NCBI GenBank assembly: GCA_903933475.1
Contig: CAIZKE010000329.1
Span: forward strand, 1 to 5,858
Length of the DNA stretch: 5,858 nucleotides
Direction: 5' to 3'
From: an uncultured Alphaproteobacteria bacterium
Lineage (GTDB): Bacteria > Pseudomonadota > Alphaproteobacteria > Caulobacterales > Caulobacteraceae
The notes beneath the pieces are model-generated. The model ran no database searches, had not been told where the DNA came from, and was given only the letters and a program-made list of their open reading frames with translations. Positions 1-4,593 of the stretch are shown in pieces; the first letter of the stretch is position 1; each line of letters begins with the position of its first letter. A program made the translations under genes and the position numbers.

Positions 1-1322
1 CACTGCGTCTGGTTCATGGTGACGCCGTTGGCGAGAGCCGCGGCGCAGATCGCAGCCGTGATCTGCGGTTGAGTCCCCGTCGGACAGGGATTGAACAGGG
101 CCTGAAGCCCGGGGTTGCTCGCGGGAACATAGTAGCGCGATTGAATGGCCCCGGGAGCCGCCGGCATGGGAGAGGTCCCGCCGCCGGGTGACGAACCACT
201 CGCCTCAATCGGCGTGGGAAACTGGACCGTCGACTGTGAGGCTGAGACCCGATCCTCCGGGACTTCCGTCCGGGACCATAGAATCTCGCCATGGAACCTG
301 AGCGAGTCGCTCAGCTCGAAATTGGCCTCACCGTACAGTTGGTAGTGGTCCTCCTTCGCCACACGGGTGTCGTGATAGGTGAACGGATAGAAGCACTGGC
401 CATTCGGTACGAAGGAGAGCCCGCCCAGCTGGTTACAGCCCGCGTCAGAGAAGGTCGACGAAAGGGTCGCTCCTAGCGGTATGCCGGGGCGGGTCGGATC
501 CTGCACAAACCCGCCATTGGGACCGATGACCGGGGTCCCGAGGATGGCGTTGTATCCGCCGGGATTGCTGCCCCCAGAGATACCACTGATGTTGAGGGAG
601 TCAGGGAACACGGCGTTCGGCAGCGTCCAGGGCAGATCAACGCCATTCAGCTCGCTGCGGTGCCGGTAGGACGCCGCCAGCAGGACGTTGCCGTTGTCGA
701 GCTTCCGTCCCCAGGCCAGGGAGGTTTCGTAGTCTCCATCCGAGCCATCGATCAGGGCGTATTTTCCGTTGACCTCAAAACCATCCAGGTCCCTGCGGGT
801 GATGAAGTTCACAACCCCGGCCACGGCGTCGGATCCGTAGGTGGCCGCGGCGCCGTCGCGCAGGACCTCGACCTGACCAATGGCGATGGTCGGGACCACG
901 TTGATGTTGACGAACTCCTGTCCGCCCGCGGCTGTGATGGTCGACAGGCGCTCACCATTCATGAGCGAAAGCGTCCGGGTCAGCCCGAGGCCCCGAAGAT
1001 TGATGGTCGCGACGCCGGCGGCTGCGCCCCCGAGGAAGCGGTTAGACTCGCCGATATTGCCGCCCGAGACAGACGGAATGGTCCGCACCAGATCGACGAG
1101 GGACGGACTGCCCTGCTCCTGCAGCGCCTCGTTGGTGATGACGTCCACCGGCAAGGCGGCGTCTTCGGGTGTACCCCGGATCAGGGAGCCGGTAATCACC
1201 ACTTCCTCGACCTGATTGTCAGAAACCTTGGCCGCGCTTTGAGCGGTGGCCTGGGTCGCCATACCGAGGCCAAGGGTGATCGCCAGAGCCGAGCTGGCAT
1301 AGAGGTACAAGCGCCTGGACAT
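1..1322 (-). CDS. TonB-dependent outer-membrane receptor, N-terminal 440 residues (3' end beyond window)
   Basis: The frame is open from an ATG at 1322-1320 to the left edge with no stop. It encodes a gated outer-membrane transporter that would take up a substrate using energy from TonB-ExbBD. Residues 1-27 look like a Sec signal peptide (M-S-R-R, a hydrophobic core, then A-T-A before Q28). The TonB-box region E-E-V-V-I-T-G-S lies at about 39-46. A plug domain follows, with I-N-L-R-G at about 107-111, L-M-N-G-E-R-L at about 120-126, and V-E-V-L-R-D-G-A-A-A-T-Y-G-S-D-A-V-A-G at about 151-169. After about residue 175 the alternating, aromatic-bearing strands look like the start of the beta-barrel. 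Cysteine pairs near 294/309 and 411/425 fall in probable extracellular loops. An AGGGGG Shine-Dalgarno lies 11 nt before the ATG. Family members usually run to about 700-1000 residues, so about half may be missing. The substrate cannot be told from sequence; no neighbouring enzyme points to one. Confidence 0.95.
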   Translation of the reverse strand, partial: MSRRLYLYASSALAITLGLGMATQATAQSAAKVSDNQVEEVVITGSLIRGTPEDAALPVDVITNEALQEQGSPSLVDLVRTIPSVSGGNIGESNRFLGGAAAGVATINLRGLGLTRTLSLMNGERLSTITAAGGQEFVNINVVPTIAIGQVEVLRDGAAATYGSDAVAGVVNFITRRDLDGFEVNGKYALIDGSDGDYETSLAWGRKLDNGNVLLAASYRHRSELNGVDLPWTLPNAVFPDSLNISGISGGSNPGGYNAILGTPVIGPNGGFVQDPTRPGIPLGATLSSTFSDAGCNQLGGLSFVPNGQCFYPFTYHDTRVAKEDHYQLYGEANFELSDSLRFHGEILWSRTEVPEDRVSASQSTVQFPTPIEASGSSPGGGTSPMPAAPGAIQSRYYVPASNPGLQALFNPCPTGTQPQITAAICAAALANGVTMNQTQ

Positions 1323-1333
1323 TGTTTTCGTTT

Positions 1334-1339
1334 CCCCCT
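1334..1339 (-). promoter_or_regulatory. Ribosome binding site of the TonB-dependent receptor
   Basis: On the minus strand this reads AGGGGG, followed by 11 A-rich nucleotides and the ATG at 1322. The spacing is at the long end of normal. No other start with a better site was seen, and the signal peptide begins exactly at this ATG. Confidence 0.6.
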
Positions 1340-1340
1340 G

Positions 1341-1361
1341 TTAGCGGCTTAGGCCAGCTAA
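1341..1361 (-). promoter_or_regulatory. Stem-loop in the receptor leader, just upstream of its ribosome binding site
   Basis: The plus-strand arms TTAGCGGC (1341-1348) and GCC-A-GCTAA (1353-1361) pair over 8 bp with one bulged A and a 4-nt TTAG loop. In the minus-strand transcript the hairpin would end only one base before the Shine-Dalgarno of the receptor gene. It could therefore affect ribosome access or mRNA stability. The pairing is seen directly; a function is inference. Confidence 0.35.
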
Positions 1362-1368
1362 TCCGGAT

Positions 1369-1386
1369 CAGATTGTCCACAATCTG
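1369..1386. promoter_or_regulatory. Perfect inverted repeat (possible operator) upstream of the receptor
   Basis: CAGATTGT and ACAATCTG are exact reverse complements separated by only two bases, giving an 18-bp near-palindrome 47 nt upstream of the receptor ATG. The adjoining ATCCGGAT (1361-1368) is itself a perfect 8-bp palindrome. Dense symmetry of this kind in a GC-rich, otherwise gene-free leader fits a dimeric repressor or activator site. It would also fold as an RNA hairpin with a 4-nt loop. A weak -35/-10 candidate on the minus strand (TTGCAT 1398-1393, 17-nt spacer, CAATCT 1375-1370) overlaps the repeat, which would suit an operator, but its -10 match is poor. The regulator is unknown. 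Confidence 0.4.
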
Positions 1387-1609
1387 CAGGATATGCAAGG
1401 CACCAAGGCCCGAGGTGGAGGCCGCCTGGCCTTTTGGTCGAAAAGCCGGGTCCGTCGCGGACGACGGGGTTGCGTCCGGGGTGACGCCGTCTGCCGCCAG
1501 CCTGGGGTGTTGTTCCGGGAAGTGCCCTGGCCGGCCGTCGACCCACCTGGGGCCCGCCTCAAACCTGGCCGCCTGGGTTGGACTGAAACAGGGGCCCTGA
1601 CCGGGCAAA

Positions 1610-1635
1610 CCCAGAAAGACAAGGATTTCAATCCT
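1610..1635 (-). terminator. Possible terminator downstream of tRNA-Glu
   Basis: AGGAT (1622-1626) and ATCCT (1631-1635) pair perfectly around a 4-nt loop. On the minus strand the hairpin starts three bases after the CCA end of the tRNA and is followed by the moderately T-rich TGTCTTTCT. The stem is short and the T-run is broken, so it could equally be a 3' processing signal. Its position directly behind the tRNA is the main support. Confidence 0.4.
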
Positions 1636-1638
1636 GCG

Positions 1639-1713
1639 TGGCAGTCCCTAGGGGAGTCGAACCCCTCTCTCCAGGTTGAAAACCTGGCGTCCTAACCGAT
1701 AGACGAAGGGACC
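1639..1713 (-). tRNA. tRNA-Glu (anticodon TTC), with encoded CCA
   Basis: The 75-nt minus-strand sequence folds as a complete cloverleaf. The acceptor arms GGTCCCT and AGGGACT pair over 7 bp, the first pair being G-U. The D-arm is GTC/GAC with a TATCGGTTAG loop. The anticodon stem CCAGG/CCTGG encloses the loop TTTTCAA, which places TTC at positions 34-36 (window bases 1680-1678). The variable region is four bases. The T-arm AGGGG/CCCCT encloses TTCGACT. The discriminator base is G, as expected for glutamate tRNAs, and CCA is encoded at 1641-1639. It reads GAA, and GAG by wobble. In alphaproteobacteria it also commonly feeds tetrapyrrole synthesis through glutamyl-tRNA reductase; that is general knowledge and not shown here. 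Confidence 0.97.
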
Positions 1714-1731
1714 ACGGACGCGGGAGCGGCG

Positions 1732-1760
1732 TCTATATCCGCCTTCCCGGGGGCGTGCAA
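1732..1760 (-). promoter_or_regulatory. Promoter of tRNA-Glu (sigma-70 type)
   Basis: The minus strand reads TTGCAC (1760-1755), a spacer of exactly 17 nt, then TATAGA (1737-1732). The -10 box ends 18 nt before the mature 5' end of the tRNA, which gives a transcription start near 1725 and a short leader for RNase P to remove. The match and geometry are better than at any other gene start in the window. The -35 box lies inside the second hairpin that follows recJ. Confidence 0.65.
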
Positions 1761-1775
1761 GACGCCGGGGCCGGG
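1746..1775 (-). other. Second hairpin after recJ, overlapping the tRNA promoter
   Basis: GGCGT (1752-1756) pairs with ACGCC (1762-1766) around a 5-nt loop, and CCCGG (1746-1750) can pair with CCGGG (1771-1775) to extend the stem across a small interior loop. No T-run follows on the minus strand. The outer arm is shared with the hairpin nearer recJ, so the two full structures cannot form together. Confidence 0.35.
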
Positions 1776-1787
1776 TTTTCCACCCGG
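1771..1787 (-). terminator. Hairpin six bases after the recJ stop (possible 3' end of the operon)
   Basis: The arms CCGGGT and ACCCGG pair perfectly over 6 GC-rich bp around the loop GGAAA (minus-strand sense). The hairpin sits immediately behind recJ, where the hom-glpX-recJ transcript would be expected to end. It lacks a T-run, so it is not a classical intrinsic terminator. It may mark or protect a 3' end, with Rho doing the actual termination. Confidence 0.4.
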
Positions 1788-1793
1788 GCCGGT

Positions 1794-3593
1794 TCAGCCT
1801 GCATCGGCCCGGCGCGGATCGGCGGCGTCCTCGATCTCGAGCTCGACCGAGGCGCGGCCCTGCCAGTCATCCGGACGCAGCCGGCCCGCCAGGTGGAGGA
1901 CGCCTCCCCCCTGGAGGAGCTGGCCAAGCGGGGTCTCCTCCGCCCGCCAGGCGACCGCCTTCAGCCGCCCTCCCGAGGAGTCCGTGAGCGTGACCCGGAC
2001 ATGGCCGCCGCGCATGACCATGGGGCGCTCAACGCGAACGGAGGCTGCCGCAAAGACCGGTTCGGGGTTGCCCGGACCAAAGGGCGCCAGGCGTGCGAAG
2101 GCGTCCAGCAGCGAGCGGTCGGCGCCCTTGGGTGTGATGAGGGCGTCAATTTCCAGGACGTCCGTCTCTGCCGCCCGGGCCTGATCCTCGCCCAGACGCG
2201 TGGCAAGGAAGTCCGTCAACTCGGCAATGCGCTCCGGGCGGATTGAGAGGCCCGCCGCCATGGCGTGCCCGCCTCCCGACAGGAGCAGTCCCTCATCGAA
2301 GGCCGCCTGAACGGCGGCACCCAGGTTCACGCCCGGCTGGGAACGTCCGGAGCCCTTTCCGACACCGGCTGCCAGATCGATGCCGATCACGATGGCCGGC
2401 CTGCGGTAGCGCTCGCGCAGCCGTCCGGCGGCGATGCCGATGACGCCCGGCGCCCAGCCTGGGGCCGAGACCACAAGGACCGGAGCCTCCGCGATCTGCG
2501 GGTCGGCCTCGATCCGGGCGATGGCCTCGTCGATCACCGCCTGTTCCACCGCCTTGCGCTGGCCGTTGAGCTCATCCAACTGGGCCGCCAGGGCGGCCGC
2601 CTCGTCAGGGTCGTCTGTCGACAGGAGCCGGGCACCCAGGTCCGAACGTCCGATCCGGCCGCCTGCGTTGATCCGGGGCCCCAGGATGAAGCCGGCGTGG
2701 AATGTGGTCGCTGTTCCGCTGACCTTGCCGACATCGGCCAGGGCCTTCAGCCCGGGATTGGCCCAGCGGGACATCACCTTGAGCCCCTGTGCGGTGATCG
2801 CCCGATTGAATCCGGTCAGGGCGGTCACGTCGCACACCGCACCCAGGGCGGCAAGGTCGAGCCATTGGCGCAGGTCCGGCTCTGGCCGGGAGGCGAACAG
2901 GCCCCGCCGGCGGGCCTCCCGGTTCAGGGCCGCGAGCAGGACGAAGGCCACGCCCGCTGCGGCCAACATCCCCTGCCCCGAGTTGTCGTCTGGCCGGTTG
3001 GGGTTCACGAGGGCGGCGGCTGGGGGAATTTCACCGGGGCGCATGAGGTGATGGTCGATGACCACCACGTCGAGGCCGATCTCCCGGGCGGTGGCCAGGG
3101 CGTCCTGGGCTGCGGCCCCGCAGTCCAGGGTGATGACGATCTCGGCGCCCTGGTCCTTCAGGGCGCGGAAGACGACCGGATTGGGGCCATAGCCCTCCTT
3201 GACCCGGTCGGGGATGTAGATCGGAACCTCGCGGCCCATGGCACGCATCCAGCGCACCACCTGGGCGGCGCTGGCCGCACCATCGACATCGTAGTCAGCG
3301 AAGACGACCATGGAGCGTCCGCGCTCCAGGGCGTCGACCAGGATCTCCGCCGCCCTGTCCATGTCACGGAACGAGGAGGGGTCGGGAAACAGGGCCTTGA
3401 GCGTGGGATTGAGGAAGACCTCGCCGTCGTCAGGACCGACGCCGCGGGACGCCAGGGCCCGGGCCAGGGGCTCGCTGAGGCCCAGGGCGTTCTGGTGCCG
3501 GCGCACGAGTTCCGGAGCCGCAGCGCGCGCCGCCCAGGCCCGTCCGCTGACCGAGCGGCCGACCCCGAGAAAGGGACCTTCCGCCAGGGTCAT
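1794..3593 (-). CDS. recJ: Single-stranded-DNA-specific exonuclease RecJ
   Basis: This 599-residue protein is close to the usual RecJ length. RecJ degrades single-stranded DNA 5' to 3' in recombination repair (RecF pathway) and mismatch repair, in the cytoplasm. DHH-family motifs appear in order: A-D-Y-D-V-D-G at 99-105, T-L-D-C-G at 155-159, D-H-H at 180-182, G-A-V-C-D-V at 251-256 and G-P-R-I-N-A-G-G-R at 305-313. The DHHA1 part follows with G-S-G-R-S at 414-418 and S-G-G-G-H-A-M-A-A-G at 439-448. The C-terminal OB-like domain, about 475-590, ends in E-L-E-I-E-D. All expected metal-site aspartates and histidines are present. I chose the ATG at 3593; a TTG directly before it (3596) would add one residue. 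The gene starts 5 nt after the glpX stop with no clear Shine-Dalgarno, so translation is probably coupled to glpX. Confidence 0.97.
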   Translation of the reverse strand: MTLAEGPFLGVGRSVSGRAWAARAAAPELVRRHQNALGLSEPLARALASRGVGPDDGEVFLNPTLKALFPDPSSFRDMDRAAEILVDALERGRSMVVFADYDVDGAASAAQVVRWMRAMGREVPIYIPDRVKEGYGPNPVVFRALKDQGAEIVITLDCGAAAQDALATAREIGLDVVVIDHHLMRPGEIPPAAALVNPNRPDDNSGQGMLAAAGVAFVLLAALNREARRRGLFASRPEPDLRQWLDLAALGAVCDVTALTGFNRAITAQGLKVMSRWANPGLKALADVGKVSGTATTFHAGFILGPRINAGGRIGRSDLGARLLSTDDPDEAAALAAQLDELNGQRKAVEQAVIDEAIARIEADPQIAEAPVLVVSAPGWAPGVIGIAAGRLRERYRRPAIVIGIDLAAGVGKGSGRSQPGVNLGAAVQAAFDEGLLLSGGGHAMAAGLSIRPERIAELTDFLATRLGEDQARAAETDVLEIDALITPKGADRSLLDAFARLAPFGPGNPEPVFAAASVRVERPMVMRGGHVRVTLTDSSGGRLKAVAWRAEETPLGQLLQGGGVLHLAGRLRPDDWQGRASVELEIEDAADPRRADAG

Positions 3594-3598
3594 CAATG

Positions 3599-4549
3599 TC
3601 AGGCCGGACGCCGGAGGCGGACTTCGCGGACCGTCTGGGTGGACGAGACCATGACGAGGCTGTGGGTCACGATCTGCCCGCCCTCCCGGCGGACGCCATC
3701 CAGCAGGGCACCCTTGGTCACGCCTGTGGCAGCGAAGATGGCGTCTGCCCGGACCATTTCATGCAGGTCGTACTTCTTGTCGAAGTCGGTGATGCCCACG
3801 CGCCGGGCCCGTTCCTTTTCGTCGGCATTCCGGAAGACCAGCCGGCCCTGGAACTGGCCGCCGACGCACTTCAGCGCGGCGCAGGCCAGGACCCCCTCCG
3901 GGGCCCCACCCTGGCCGACATAGAGGTCGATGCCCGTTGCCGGGTCAGCGGTGTGCATGACCCCTGCGACGTCGCCATCCGTGATCAGGCTCACCCGGGC
4001 GCCCACGGAGCGGATCGAGGCGATGATCTCGGCGTGACGCGGCCGGTCGAGGACGCAGACGGTGATCTCCTCTGCCGCCACACCTTTGGCCGCGGCAAGG
4101 GCCCGAACATTGTCCGCAGGCGAGCGGTCGAGGTCGATCACGCCGGCGGGGAAACCCGGCCCGCAGGCGATCTTGTCCATGTAGGTATCGGGCGCATTCA
4201 GCAGGGTGCCCTTGGGGGCCCAGGCCATCACCGCCAGAGCGTTGGCCATGGCCTTGGCCGTCAGGGTGGTGCCTTCCAGCGGGTCCAGGGCGATGTCGAT
4301 GGCGACCCCGCCCCGGCCGACCTTTTCGCCTATGTAGAGCATGGGAGCCTCGTCCCGCTCCCCCTCGCCGATGACGATCTCGCCGTCGATGGCCAGGGCG
4401 TTCAGGGCCGTGCGCATGGCGTCCACGGCCGCCTGGTCCGCGGCCTTCTCATCCCCGCGCCCCGCCAGGGTGGAGGCGGCGATGGCGGCAATCTCCGTGA
4501 CGCGGACCGCGTCCAGGACAAGGCTGCTATCCAGTTGCTCAGTGGTCAT
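3599..4549 (-). CDS. glpX: Class II fructose-1,6-bisphosphatase GlpX
   Basis: This 316-residue cytoplasmic enzyme hydrolyses fructose-1,6-bisphosphate to fructose-6-phosphate, the committed step of gluconeogenesis. In some bacteria class II enzymes also act on sedoheptulose-1,7-bisphosphate. Visible motifs are D-G-E-I-V-I-G-E-G at 55-63, D-P-L-E-G-T-T at 89-95, I-T-D-G-D-V at 189-194 and G-G-A-P-E-G at 214-219. Asp33, Glu57 and Asp85 fall exactly at the numbers I recall for metal ligands of E. coli GlpX, with Glu218 matching the later glutamate (213 there). This agreement supports the ATG at 4549 over the adjacent TTG at 4552, as does a GGAGA Shine-Dalgarno at suitable distance. The gene follows hom by 44 nt and is followed by recJ after 5 nt, so it is probably the middle gene of an operon. 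Confidence 0.97.
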   Translation of the reverse strand: MTTEQLDSSLVLDAVRVTEIAAIAASTLAGRGDEKAADQAAVDAMRTALNALAIDGEIVIGEGERDEAPMLYIGEKVGRGGVAIDIALDPLEGTTLTAKAMANALAVMAWAPKGTLLNAPDTYMDKIACGPGFPAGVIDLDRSPADNVRALAAAKGVAAEEITVCVLDRPRHAEIIASIRSVGARVSLITDGDVAGVMHTADPATGIDLYVGQGGAPEGVLACAALKCVGGQFQGRLVFRNADEKERARRVGITDFDKKYDLHEMVRADAIFAATGVTKGALLDGVRREGGQIVTHSLVMVSSTQTVREVRLRRPA

Positions 4550-4555
4550 CAAGGG

Positions 4556-4560
4556 TCTCC
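4556..4560 (-). promoter_or_regulatory. Ribosome binding site of glpX
   Basis: The minus strand reads GGAGA, then six bases, then ATG at 4549. For the TTG one codon upstream the gap would be only three bases, so this site decides the start in favour of ATG. Confidence 0.7.
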
Positions 4561-4563
4561 GGA

Positions 4564-4577
4564 CGGCGAATGCGCCG
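4564..4577 (-). other. Small hairpin between hom and glpX
   Basis: CGGCG and CGCCG pair perfectly around a 4-nt loop, three bases upstream of the glpX Shine-Dalgarno. No T-run follows, so it is unlikely to be an intrinsic terminator. It could be a processing site or a modulator of glpX translation; function is speculative. Confidence 0.3.
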
Positions 4578-4593
4578 CAATTATCTTCGATTC

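Larger units (their letters stand above)
1323..1638. other. Gene-poor intergenic region between tRNA-Glu and the receptor
   Basis: I see no credible gene in these roughly 316 nt. Open frames here are GC-rich shadows without a ribosome binding site or a recognisable protein. The receptor-proximal 65 nt carry the leader elements listed separately. Further upstream are a perfect 6-bp hairpin (CCGTCG/CGACGG, 1452-1467, 4-nt loop) and a longer pairing of AAGGCC (1405-1410) with GGCCTT (1428-1433). Neither is followed by a T-run on either strand, so I do not call them terminators. The receptor promoter must lie here, but no convincing -35/-10 pair was found. Confidence 0.6.

Noticed and set aside
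660..1352. A 230-codon plus-strand open frame opposite the receptor N-terminus
   Set aside because: The minus-strand frame encodes a clear signal peptide, TonB-box region and plug. The plus frame has no protein-family features.
1387..1620. A riboswitch, small RNA or sigma-54/ECF promoter in the intergenic region
   Set aside because: I could match no known aptamer core, and GG-N10-GC or GGAAC-type promoter elements did not occur at correct spacing. Only isolated short hairpins were seen.
1393..1695. Small plus-strand frames of about 90-100 codons between the receptor and tRNA-Glu
   Set aside because: One runs through the tRNA gene, none has a convincing ribosome binding site, and their composition is that of random GC-rich DNA.
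1639..1713. tRNA-Glu as an attachment site for an integrated element
   Set aside because: No integrase gene and no direct repeat of the tRNA 3' end is visible nearby, and the flanks are ordinary core genes.
2265..3923. A 552-codon open frame on the plus strand, antisense to recJ and the end of glpX
   Set aside because: It lies opposite two unmistakable genes, carries no recognisable domain and has the low-complexity G/R/D/Q-rich look of an antisense shadow in GC-rich coding DNA.
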